Source: Marinomonas balearica
GTDB taxonomy: Bacteria > Pseudomonadota > Gammaproteobacteria > Pseudomonadales > Marinomonadaceae
Direction of reading: 5' to 3'
Assembly: GCF_004362145.1 (NCBI RefSeq)
Contig: NZ_SNXC01000013.1
Location: 19,232 to 83,231, forward strand
Length of the DNA: 64,000 bases
A program made the position numbers and the translations under genes. Under the pieces are notes generated by a model. The model was not told the origin of the DNA, ran no database searches, and worked only from the letters and a program-made list of their open reading frames with translations. Below, one piece after another: positions 45,354-54,098 of the stretch (position 1 is its first letter; each line of letters opens with the position of its first letter).

Positions 45354-46708
45354 TGGGAATTCAGGAAAATCTTAGTGCGCTGGCAAGCCAGAAAATAAAA
45401 GAAAAAAATTTCGTAAATCATTACTTAACGTTTCGGCAGCAAAGAAGTAATCGACTGTCTGATGTTGATGCTTTGTGTATCGCTGGGCATTTAATTTCAA
45501 TCATCACAGCTAAGAGAGTTGATAGCAAAGCGACGATTGATAAATTTATAAATGCTTCTAAGCAAAGACTTAGTGACAAGATTGGAGATTCTGATTTTGA
45601 GGCCTTGCTTCATGAAATGTATTTTGAAAATGATGTAAAAGGCTTGTATCAGGTTTCTCCAGAGTTCCTGCTTCTAAAAAAAGAGGGGGTAGGCTCAGTC
45701 AACACTAAACACGTTAGTTCTGTTCTTGGTGGAATGGCCAATGCTCGTCAGACTCAAACTAGCATCAAATCTAAAGGTAATAACTTTTTAGAAGCTGAGC
45801 TAGTTGAAGAGTTTTCTTCGTTTGTCATTGATCAACAGCCATCGAATGAGGTCTTCAACTATTTACCATTCCTTGCAGAAGTATTCTCAGACGATCTTAC
45901 ATTCTTATGTAATCACCCAAATTATCTGATGCAAAATGTGTCGAGCTTTATAAACCTCTACAACTTTCTATACAGTGCTCAATTGGCTCTTAATATTAAA
46001 AGTTGGCGAGTCCAGCCCTCTAGCAAGCCGCTATTTTTTATTTTGGATACTGAAAGGGCAAGTACTGAGCGTACCCATGTGCGTGATGCCTTACCCGCTT
46101 TAGTTGATAGGGTTGCGGATTTATTTCCTTATCTCTCTGCTCTTGAATACTTCAATCAGCCTGACGCGAAGGATAGTGATGAAACAATGTGCTATCCACT
46201 ATGGATGTATTACGAGTATTTGAACTCTTGTGATGATGAGTTAAAAACCGAGCATCTAGCTGGCTTCTCTAGCTTTTTAAACGCGTATAGGGATGCAAGA
46301 AAAAGAGAGCCTCTAAACTTAGATCAAGCAGATATCGAAGATGTTATCTCTAGTATTCTAAAGACAGCAGATGAGATTTTTACTCAACCGCGCTCAAGCC
46401 AGCTGACCGTTAACCGTAAGGTTGTCCTAGCTTTTGAAAATGAAGTGGCTAGGCATTTTATACAAAACCGTCGTCGTGGTGGGCGGGTTCTAATAATAAA
46501 TCAGGATTACTTGCTGCTTTTGACGAATCTGGCTATTGGCAATTTAGAGAAGCTGCAGTTTCAGAAATTAATTGAAGAATTTAAAAAGCGTGGTGTTTGG
46601 TTCGATCAGCAATCACAACAAGCCCTAATTGAGTTTTACGAGCGAGTAGGAAACCTCGATCGCATGAGTGACAGCGGAGATGCAGTCTATGTCAGAAAAA
46701 CAATTTGA
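45353..46708 (+). CDS. dptG: DNA phosphorothioation-dependent restriction protein DptG
   Basis: A 451-residue protein between dptF and dptH. I see no strong catalytic motif, as is usual for DptG. The sequence shows the family's mixed helical pattern, with F-F-I-L-D-T-E-R-A-S at about 225 and Y-P-L-W-M-Y-Y-E-Y at about 280. It starts within the dptF stop codon and overlaps the dptH start by 20 bases. It is needed with DptF and DptH for phosphorothioation-dependent restriction (family knowledge). Confidence 0.87.
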   Translation: MGIQENLSALASQKIKEKNFVNHYLTFRQQRSNRLSDVDALCIAGHLISIITAKRVDSKATIDKFINASKQRLSDKIGDSDFEALLHEMYFENDVKGLYQVSPEFLLLKKEGVGSVNTKHVSSVLGGMANARQTQTSIKSKGNNFLEAELVEEFSSFVIDQQPSNEVFNYLPFLAEVFSDDLTFLCNHPNYLMQNVSSFINLYNFLYSAQLALNIKSWRVQPSSKPLFFILDTERASTERTHVRDALPALVDRVADLFPYLSALEYFNQPDAKDSDETMCYPLWMYYEYLNSCDDELKTEHLAGFSSFLNAYRDARKREPLNLDQADIEDVISSILKTADEIFTQPRSSQLTVNRKVVLAFENEVARHFIQNRRRGGRVLIINQDYLLLLTNLAIGNLEKLQFQKLIEEFKKRGVWFDQQSQQALIEFYERVGNLDRMSDSGDAVYVRKTI

Positions 46709-49700
46709 GATCTTTTTAGTTGAGAGCCTGAAGGCATGGCTGGATGGAAAGGTTGTATCAGGGGAGCGGTTTCAATTTCGTTCTATGGATCCAGAAAATA
46801 CTAAAAAGCTTTTGAAGGCTCTTAATGATGTTTCTGATGACCAAATAGCAGATGACAACCAACTACTGCCTTACCTTGAAGTAAACGGTGTCAAAGTTAT
46901 CATAGCTGGTCACGCTGAATCAGGCAGTGTTGAAGAGGGCTGTTACTCCGAAAACTACTTAGCAAAGTTAAGAGATAGTGTTGTTGAAGACTCATATGCT
47001 TTAATCATGATTCACAACAGTGCACTTGATACGATCACAAACAGCACCTACGACTTAGCACAGCCAGGTGCTATTTGGTCGACGGAGTCGATCAAAAATC
47101 AGCTATCGACTTTAATTGATGACAAAGTTGGCAATCAAGTTACTTCAAAGTGCTTGTTAGATATACAGTCTAAAATGATCGCAGCGGATAACGCCAGTAT
47201 CTTTGGTTATCGAAGCTTATATGAGTCTATGACGGATGGCGATCTGCGTTTTGATGAACTTGGTTTGTTCAATGACCCGGTGCTGACGAACGATTGGCAA
47301 GGGAACAGCAGCTCTTCAAATGCTCGACAAATTGAACGACGTATTGAAGAGAATAAAAAGCTCAGGTCTGAGATCGAATTCGAAATTGAACATCACTCAG
47401 CCGAACTGGATGATCGATTAACTCAATTTGGCAGTAGTTTTATCAAGAAGAATTTTATTGATTCAGAAGCTTGGAAAGAGCTGACCTTTGATGAATATAA
47501 CAAAGAAATTGAAAAGCAAAAAAAACAAAATTTAGAGTTTGATCGCTTTAAAGCGAAAGGCTGCTACTTAGAGAGTCGTTCAAAAAAAGATAGTGGTGCT
47601 GGTCTTCGAGATTTACATCTATTGATTCGTACACCTGCGGATCAACCCCATTACGAATTTGATATCTGCTTTCAAGGGGATACAACTCAAAAACAAGAGT
47701 TTGATATTCTTCCTAAGAAGTTGAATGAATCCCTGGTTCTGACTCATAAGCCAAAAGGTAAGAAAACAACGCTTACCATTACTGGTGAATGTTCTGATCA
47801 CCCACAGTTTTTTACAGTTAGTCTTAAGCGTCAACTGAGTGGCGAGAGTTATAAGTTTCACTGTGTGGTTCTGCCTGAGGCTGCGTTCTACTTAGACGAA
47901 CTGCTTAGTGTGTTTTTGGTGAATCGCTCAAAGCAAGCATTAACTATTCAGGCGGAACAGCAAACGTTAGTTACTAACCCTGAGCTGTCCAGTACGCATG
48001 TTTTAAAAGACAGCGGTGAACTAATTGATATCTCCGACGTAGGGGATATTGACTTTCAGCAGCTCTATGATGAGTCGGATGAAGTTCAGTTTACTCTTAA
48101 GAGTGGTGCAACGCAGCTTCAAGTGATTGTCGAAGGTGAGTCTGCTAAAGAGTCTTTAATTCTGCCTTTACTTATGGATGTAAGTCGTACACGCAATCTA
48201 TTCAAGGATGAGTACTTTGGTACATTCAAACCAACAAAAGACTCAGTGATTCTTGATAACCAAGAGACGAAACAGCTCTTTTTACGTCAGCAGCTTTTAA
48301 GAACTGAATGGTCAATTATTGAAGAAGAAACCATTGATTGGAATGCTGACAGCAAAGAGGGAGCTTCTGTAGCGGAGTTAGCTGAGTTTAGTGAGCTTTC
48401 TGAGATTTATTTGAGCTATGTGGATTTTCTGAAGAACTTCAAAGAGGGCAAACGAAAGACTCTACCATCCTTAGACAGTTGGGGGCCAAAAACGTTACAG
48501 CTTGGTAAAGCTTTTATATTGGCTTACAAACAGTATTTAGGCTCCCTTGAGTTTGATAAGAGCCTAAACGAAGCAACTAAGCTTTTAATGCGCTTAGGGA
48601 CAGCTAGCATTCGTGACAGTCAAGGAAGCCGAGTTAAGAAATATCTCACGCCGTTCCATCCGCTTGTTTTGTCTTACACATTACACCTTGTTGAAAGCAT
48701 TCTAAAAGATGGGGAAGAGTTGAGTTTTAAGGGCTTGCCTCAAGTAACCTTGAAGCGACTTAATGCCCGTGGCCTAGCGCCACACCTTTACGATAAGCAC
48801 CAAGGTTATAGTTACACTCAGGTAGTCGATGAAAACCCATTGTGGCTTGAGATAGTACCTCGCGAAGACAGCAGTTTTGATTACATCAATAAGCTGGTCA
48901 AAACCAAAATTGAAGAGTTTACGTGTACCTTCAAACAGCTATTTGAAAGCGTCCCAACGGCTCCTATATTAATTAACTCTGTTAATAATGCAGATAACAA
49001 AGAGCTCTTTAAAGGCGTTCTTACGTACTACATGGAGTACTTGGAGGATGGGCGTTACATTCAGGTCAATCTCTATGACGATGAAGAGCAAGAAACTGAA
49101 TTCGATATCTTTGCAGAGATGGGCAGTTATGATGACATCAAGGAAAGGTATGCCTTAGAAAAAGGGGCGGCGAAACGTAATACAGATACGATCGTTGATG
49201 TACTGCGAACTCGTTTATCTTTTAGTAAGTATCAGCATAAAAATGTGTCTGAACAGCATTACGCTCACCTTACATTCTTTAAGAATAACCAGGTAGTGGA
49301 TGTGCGGGATAATAACATTGATAAGCATGTAAGCAGTATCGCATCTGACGGCTTATTAAATGGTGAGTCTTCTCGCTCTGATGAAGGAGCTTACTTTACT
49401 GCTTTTGGTTTAGAGGGCGTTGATTATGTCGGTAAATCCCACTTAGAAATTGCGCGCTATTTTGGGCTGTTGTGGCAACCTACTCATAAAAGTAATGATA
49501 GCTACCGTAATAGTTCTGCAATTAGCCTCGCGGTAAGTGATAGTGTCAAGACACAGCTTGAGCGCTCTTATGATAGTTCTGTTTGGACAACGATTATTGA
49601 TCCAAAAGTTACTCTTGAGTTCTTTCAGGCGAGCCAGGATGTCATCCTTATTCACTATTCAGATCAATATACGAGTTCATCCGGTTACGATGCGATCACC

Positions 49701-51806
49701 GTAACAAAGCAGTCTCAGCTTTATAAAAACGTCTTGGGTGCCGCGGGTGAGAGCCTAATCCGCGAATTCAATGCATTTAATGGTGAGTGGTTATTGCAAA
49801 TGGTCAATGATCGCGAAACGGAAAAGCTGGGTAAAAAAGGTGTCATTGCTTCCTACAAAGTCATTAGCGTTATGTTATCTCAGTCTGAGATCTGCTGGGT
49901 TCCATTGTCAGTCGCTGAAATGATTCGAGTAGCGGGTAACATTGGTTTAGCTATGTCGGATTCTGACTTTGCGCGTCATAACTTTGGCCTGAAAAAAGGC
50001 GCCATTTCAGATGATATCTTGTTTGCAGGTTTCAAAGACGGGGCTCTCTATCTACTTCCTGTTGAAGCTAAAGCAGGTAGCCGTCCTGATTATTCTAAAG
50101 CAAGAAACCAAGCAACAGAACTTAAGCGCTATATGGAAGAAATGCTTGGGCAGCAGAACTTTGCGGGTAAGCTATATCGAGGTCTCTTTATTCGCCAAGT
50201 GCTGTTACAAGTTGAAAAATACAAGCTTTATGAGGTCTTTGAAGAAAACTATTTTGATTCCTTCGAAGGTGATCGTGTCAGATGGCTTCAAGGTGAGTAT
50301 GAAATCGGCCAACTTGCAGGTTACCCAGCCGGTTTAGTAGTTGCCCACCTGAATACAGATAGCTGTTTCTCTGAACGATACGAAGTCATTGATAACATCT
50401 TAGAAATCGACATCCCTATGTCGATGATGGATGGACTTGTACATAAGCCTTACAGTGAGCTTGCAACTCAGATCGCGACTAAAGGAACTCTATGTATCCC
50501 TGATGAGTATCTGCTCAAGCCAGATATGATCTCATCAGGATACGAGACGGAGATTGAAGCAGATAGTCCTGTTCAAAATAGCCCATTAGAAAGTACTTCA
50601 GATGAGTCTAGCCATAGCTCAAAAGATGAAAGCGATATCGACCAAAGTGAAGAGTCTGAGCAAAATAGCGGACCATTACAAGTGATCTTTGGCACTGATG
50701 TCACGACCAAGCAAGAGGTCATTTGGGAGCCAACTGATACCTCAAAACTGTTTAATACCAACACTGGTATCATCGGTACGATGGGAACAGGTAAAACCCA
50801 ATTCACCAAGTCTTTGATTACACAATTAGTTCGGAATCAACATAAGAACGTAGGCGGTAAACCATTTGGGATTCTTATTTTTGATTACAAAGCGGACTAT
50901 GTGAAAGATGACTTTGTCGAAGCGACCGGAGCAAAGGTATACGATCTATTCCATCTGCCTTTTAACCCGTTTGCGATTGTGGGCGAGAGCCCTATGCAAC
51001 CGATGCATACAGCTAACTTGTTCCGAGCAACCATATCTAAAGCCTTTAATTTAGGGCCAAAGCAGCAAAACAAAGCGCGTTCACTTGTCAATGAAGCGTA
51101 TGAAGCTGCAGGAATCATTGCGCGGGACAAAAGCACTTGGAATAAGCTGGCACCTACGTTAGCGGACGTTTGGTCAATATTTCAAAGCCAAGAAAAAGTA
51201 GAGCAGGATTCTCTTTACGCAGCGCTTGATGACCTGGTTAGCTTCGAAATCTTCGAGTCAGATAGCAGCAAAACAAAGTCTTTATACGATCTAGTTGACG
51301 GCGTGACAGTCATCAACTTATCGGGTTACGATGAGAAAATTCAAAACCTAATCGTGGCGCTCACGTTAGACTTGTTCTACACGCAGATGCATCAGCGGGG
51401 GAGCTCTATTCTCGATGGTCAGTATCGCCAAATTTCAAAAATGATCTTGGTTGATGAGGCAGACAACTTTATGTCTCAAGACTTCGACAGTCTTAAGAAA
51501 ATCCTTAAAGAAGGCCGTGAGTTTGGTGTAGGCACTATTTTATCTACGCAAGAGCTGACGCATTTCAAGACGGGTGACAATGACTATTCAACCCTGATCT
51601 TATCTTGGGTGATACATAATGTAGCTAAGATAAAAGGACAAGAAATTAAAGCGATCTTCAATACTCAACATAAGAATGATGAAGACAGAATAATGTCCGA
51701 GGTCCAGAAGCTGGAGAAGCACTATAGCTTGTGCGTTGATGGTAAAAAGAAAGTTTCAAAAATAAAAGATTTAGCGTTTTGGGAAATATTAAATGAAAGA
51801 AGCTAA
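46689..51806 (+). CDS. dptH: DNA phosphorothioation-dependent restriction protein DptH (HerA-like ATPase)
   Basis: A giant protein of about 1705 residues and the motor/effector subunit of the Dpt restriction complex. The C-terminal quarter is a HerA/FtsK-type ATPase: Walker A G-T-M-G-T-G-K-T-Q-F-T-K at about 1364, G-I-L-I-F-D-Y-K-A-D-Y at about 1395, Walker B K-M-I-L-V-D-E-A-D-N-F-M at about 1585 and a Q-E-L-T-H-F sensor-like stretch. A segment near 1115-1135 (D-D-I-L-F-A-G-F, L-P-V-E-A-K) suggests a PD-(D/E)xK nuclease-like core. I chose ATG 46689; GTG 46668 and ATG 46680 are alternatives. A Ser/Glu-rich linker lies at about 1290-1325. Confidence 0.9.
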   Translation: MSEKQFEIFLVESLKAWLDGKVVSGERFQFRSMDPENTKKLLKALNDVSDDQIADDNQLLPYLEVNGVKVIIAGHAESGSVEEGCYSENYLAKLRDSVVEDSYALIMIHNSALDTITNSTYDLAQPGAIWSTESIKNQLSTLIDDKVGNQVTSKCLLDIQSKMIAADNASIFGYRSLYESMTDGDLRFDELGLFNDPVLTNDWQGNSSSSNARQIERRIEENKKLRSEIEFEIEHHSAELDDRLTQFGSSFIKKNFIDSEAWKELTFDEYNKEIEKQKKQNLEFDRFKAKGCYLESRSKKDSGAGLRDLHLLIRTPADQPHYEFDICFQGDTTQKQEFDILPKKLNESLVLTHKPKGKKTTLTITGECSDHPQFFTVSLKRQLSGESYKFHCVVLPEAAFYLDELLSVFLVNRSKQALTIQAEQQTLVTNPELSSTHVLKDSGELIDISDVGDIDFQQLYDESDEVQFTLKSGATQLQVIVEGESAKESLILPLLMDVSRTRNLFKDEYFGTFKPTKDSVILDNQETKQLFLRQQLLRTEWSIIEEETIDWNADSKEGASVAELAEFSELSEIYLSYVDFLKNFKEGKRKTLPSLDSWGPKTLQLGKAFILAYKQYLGSLEFDKSLNEATKLLMRLGTASIRDSQGSRVKKYLTPFHPLVLSYTLHLVESILKDGEELSFKGLPQVTLKRLNARGLAPHLYDKHQGYSYTQVVDENPLWLEIVPREDSSFDYINKLVKTKIEEFTCTFKQLFESVPTAPILINSVNNADNKELFKGVLTYYMEYLEDGRYIQVNLYDDEEQETEFDIFAEMGSYDDIKERYALEKGAAKRNTDTIVDVLRTRLSFSKYQHKNVSEQHYAHLTFFKNNQVVDVRDNNIDKHVSSIASDGLLNGESSRSDEGAYFTAFGLEGVDYVGKSHLEIARYFGLLWQPTHKSNDSYRNSSAISLAVSDSVKTQLERSYDSSVWTTIIDPKVTLEFFQASQDVILIHYSDQYTSSSGYDAITVTKQSQLYKNVLGAAGESLIREFNAFNGEWLLQMVNDRETEKLGKKGVIASYKVISVMLSQSEICWVPLSVAEMIRVAGNIGLAMSDSDFARHNFGLKKGAISDDILFAGFKDGALYLLPVEAKAGSRPDYSKARNQATELKRYMEEMLGQQNFAGKLYRGLFIRQVLLQVEKYKLYEVFEENYFDSFEGDRVRWLQGEYEIGQLAGYPAGLVVAHLNTDSCFSERYEVIDNILEIDIPMSMMDGLVHKPYSELATQIATKGTLCIPDEYLLKPDMISSGYETEIEADSPVQNSPLESTSDESSHSSKDESDIDQSEESEQNSGPLQVIFGTDVTTKQEVIWEPTDTSKLFNTNTGIIGTMGTGKTQFTKSLITQLVRNQHKNVGGKPFGILIFDYKADYVKDDFVEATGAKVYDLFHLPFNPFAIVGESPMQPMHTANLFRATISKAFNLGPKQQNKARSLVNEAYEAAGIIARDKSTWNKLAPTLADVWSIFQSQEKVEQDSLYAALDDLVSFEIFESDSSKTKSLYDLVDGVTVINLSGYDEKIQNLIVALTLDLFYTQMHQRGSSILDGQYRQISKMILVDEADNFMSQDFDSLKKILKEGREFGVGTILSTQELTHFKTGDNDYSTLILSWVIHNVAKIKGQEIKAIFNTQHKNDEDRIMSEVQKLEKHYSLCVDGKKKVSKIKDLAFWEILNERS

Positions 51807-52362
51807 TTTTTATAAAGAGTTTATTAAAAAACACAAAAAATATTCTTCTTTTTTTAAAACTCACTTAGATGTTATTGTAAATTTATTTATAAGTTTGTTT
51901 TTTGCATTTCTTCCACTGATAATCTCTTCCGCTGTGTCAGCATATGCGAATAAAAAAGGTTTTTTTGACGAGTTTTCGAACCTTGTTTTCTCTGAGGTTA
52001 TGTTTTTATATTGCTCTTCGTTTATTGCTCCTTTTTTTATGATGAGTTTCAAAAAATCTAGGTCGAAAAAACCTGAAGGGAATTTTTTTGATTTTTTATC
52101 TTTGTTACTTGTCTTTTATATTTTGGTAGCTGGTGCACTTATGTATTCTGGGGTTTTAGGTAGAAACCTGTTTGCTCTTGATTTGCATGAAAGCTCAATT
52201 AATTATCCGACAACAGCAGACATAAGTATTATCTGCGCTACTTTTTTTGTATGGTATTACTGCATTTTTACGGATAGCTATATTCCAAATGACTCTATGG
52301 ATAATTACAAGAGAAATGAATTTGAAGCCTATAGAGAGTTTGATGAGGAGTTAGATAGATGA
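51793..52362 (+). CDS. Four-TM membrane protein coupled to the dpt operon
   Basis: A 189-residue protein with four hydrophobic segments (about 24-50, 62-84, 99-121 and 142-160), a basic N-terminus rich in Lys/Phe and an acidic C-terminus. It begins 14 bases inside the end of dptH, and its stop overlaps the next start (ATGA). The DNA is visibly more AT-rich than dptFGH. I recognise no family. Coupling to a DGQHR-domain gene suggests the two act together, perhaps as a membrane effector or anchor plus sensor of an added defence module (inference). Confidence 0.7.
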   Translation: MKEANFYKEFIKKHKKYSSFFKTHLDVIVNLFISLFFAFLPLIISSAVSAYANKKGFFDEFSNLVFSEVMFLYCSSFIAPFFMMSFKKSRSKKPEGNFFDFLSLLLVFYILVAGALMYSGVLGRNLFALDLHESSINYPTTADISIICATFFVWYYCIFTDSYIPNDSMDNYKRNEFEAYREFDEELDR

Positions 52363-53606
52363 TTTTATCAATAGATGCTTTTAAAGTTAGTCAGCCTATA
52401 GGTGATTTTTATATAGGTAAAATTGATGCGAAAAAATTATACGAAATTTCTAAAGCTGATGTTAGAAGGATGGAAGTGGATGAGAATGGAATAGAGTCAT
52501 ACCTAGGTATACAGAGAAAAATTAAAGATTCTCGTGTTGAGGAAATAAAAGATTATATTTCTACAGTCGATGCAACCTTTCCTAACTCAATAATAGTTTC
52601 TATTAATGATGAAGAGCTAGATGAAGAGCTAGATAAAGAGCTAGATAAAGAGCTAGATAAAGAGCTAGATAAAGAGCTAGATAATAAAGATAAAGTCACT
52701 GTAACTTGGTCAAATAATAAATTAGAAATTGAATATCCTGAAGATAAAAAGCCCTATATTGCTAACATATTAGATGGTCAGCATAGGATGGCCGGATTTG
52801 ATGATGATAATTTTAATTATGAAAACTACAAAGGTGAAGTAAAGCCTTTTGAATTAGTTGTAACTATATTTGTTAACTCCGACATGTCTTTACAAGCTAA
52901 AGTCTTTGCAATGGTTAATCAGAATCAGACAAAGGTTAACAAAAGTCTTGTTTATGATTTGGAATCCCTTTCAAAATCAAGAAGCCCATGGCGCTCTAGT
53001 CATTTGATTGCCGTTTATTTAAATTTAAGAGATAATAGTCCATTTTATCATAGAGTCAAAAGACTTGGTGTTAAAACAAGAAGAAATGAAAGTGAGCCCC
53101 TTACTCAGGCTGCATTCGTAGATAATTTAGTGAAATTAATATCTCCTATTCCTCAAAATGATCGGAATTATCTTATGAGTAAGGAAAGGAGTATGTTTAA
53201 TTTCAAGAAAAATGAGCCAGATAGATTTGATGAGAAAGACCTTGTTAATTTTCCGTTTAGAAAACTTTTCTTTGATGGTCAAGATAAGGATATAATGAGA
53301 ATTGTGTTTTGCTTCTTTACTGCTGTTAATAATGTATGGCCGAAGGCTTGGGGCAAGGAAAACTCTGTATCTGTTTTGAATAAAACAGTAGGCCTTATTG
53401 CTATGATGAGACTTTTGAAAAAAATATTATCAAATGAATTGAGGGTAGGAGGTGATATATTGTCTTTTGATACTCAGAGATTTATATCCATTCTAAGTAG
53501 TATAGAGTTTAATGATGATTATTTTGAAAGTGCTGAGGCAACTACTAAGACAGGTGTGAAAATATATAAAGATATAGCTGTTAAGATTTGGGGTGATGAA
53601 AGTTAA
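52359..53606 (+). CDS. DGQHR-domain protein (second DndB-like protein)
   Basis: A 415-residue protein with the DGQHR motif at residues 139-143 (A-N-I-L-D-G-Q-H-R-M-A-G) followed by V-T-I-F-V-N-S-D and F-A-M-V-N-Q-N-Q-T-K-V-N, as in the DndB/DGQHR superfamily; the DNA phosphorothioation regulator DndB shares this core. It is not orthologous to DndB here, which lies at 57622. A stretch of E-L-D-K repeats sits at about 85-108, before the core. It overlaps the membrane-protein gene by four bases. It is AT-rich like that gene, so the pair probably entered together. Function unknown. Confidence 0.78.
   Translation: MILSIDAFKVSQPIGDFYIGKIDAKKLYEISKADVRRMEVDENGIESYLGIQRKIKDSRVEEIKDYISTVDATFPNSIIVSINDEELDEELDKELDKELDKELDKELDNKDKVTVTWSNNKLEIEYPEDKKPYIANILDGQHRMAGFDDDNFNYENYKGEVKPFELVVTIFVNSDMSLQAKVFAMVNQNQTKVNKSLVYDLESLSKSRSPWRSSHLIAVYLNLRDNSPFYHRVKRLGVKTRRNESEPLTQAAFVDNLVKLISPIPQNDRNYLMSKERSMFNFKKNEPDRFDEKDLVNFPFRKLFFDGQDKDIMRIVFCFFTAVNNVWPKAWGKENSVSVLNKTVGLIAMMRLLKKILSNELRVGGDILSFDTQRFISILSSIEFNDDYFESAEATTKTGVKIYKDIAVKIWGDES
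52611..52682 (+). repeat. Six 12-bp tandem repeats in the DGQHR gene
   Basis: The unit GAAGAGCTAGAT or AAAGAGCTAGAT is repeated six times without gaps, giving EELD/KELD tetrapeptides. The frame is conserved, and the near-identical copies mark a recent slippage expansion. Confidence 0.93.
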
Positions 53607-53654
53607 TTTTTAAGGTTTTATAGTTCATTCATTTACCAAACTGCTATAATTAAG

Positions 53655-53692
53655 CTTGAAAAGCATATAGTGCGTAATATATGCTTTTCAAG
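53655..53692. terminator. Hairpin between convergent dpt and dnd operons
   Basis: A perfect 15-bp inverted repeat, CTTGAAAAGCATATA and its complement, around an eight-base loop. It lies between the end of the DGQHR gene and the end of dndE, a good place for a bidirectional terminator. GATGCTTTTT follows on the plus strand. Confidence 0.75.
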
Positions 53693-53700
53693 GATGCTTT

Positions 53701-54036
53701 TTAAAAAAATGAAAAAATATTCGTTTTATTCTCAATCGTGATGGCTCCATCATCAATATGACTCGCCCAAGCCTTGTAGTAGTCTTTCTCTTCAAGGTTT
53801 GGGTATTTTTGTTTTAGTAGCATTTCAATAAGATTTACATGCTCACCAAGCCACGTGTACTTATCAAGTTCACGCTGTTTTACGTCGATCTCTTCACCTT
53901 GCCAGGTATAGCCACGTTCAATAGAGGAGAAGAAGGCCAAGCGAGCGCCAATATTCACTGTTAGCCCTGTGTTGTTTTGTAGGCGACTAAGTGATCGAAA
54001 GGCTTTATCAGAGATTTTCATTTTCTGCGGTAACAT
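53701..54036 (-). CDS. dndE: DNA sulfur modification protein DndE
   Basis: A 111-residue protein of usual DndE size. It opens K-I-S-D-K-A-F-R-S-L-S-R-L-Q-N-N-T-G-L-T-V-N-I-G-A-R-L-A-F, the recognisable DndE core rich in basic residues, and later has W-A-S-H-I-D-D-G-A near the C-terminus. DndE binds DNA and works with DndC and DndD in phosphorothioate modification (family knowledge). It lies 62 bases after dndD as last gene of the dnd operon. The position, at the convergence with the dpt operon, is typical of such islands. Confidence 0.88.
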   Translation of the reverse strand: MLPQKMKISDKAFRSLSRLQNNTGLTVNIGARLAFFSSIERGYTWQGEEIDVKQRELDKYTWLGEHVNLIEMLLKQKYPNLEEKDYYKAWASHIDDGAITIENKTNIFSFF

Positions 54037-54098
54037 GACTTGGTTTCCGTTTTATCTAGTGTAATGCTTAATTGGCTAAGTGGATTTACTTTTGGCAC

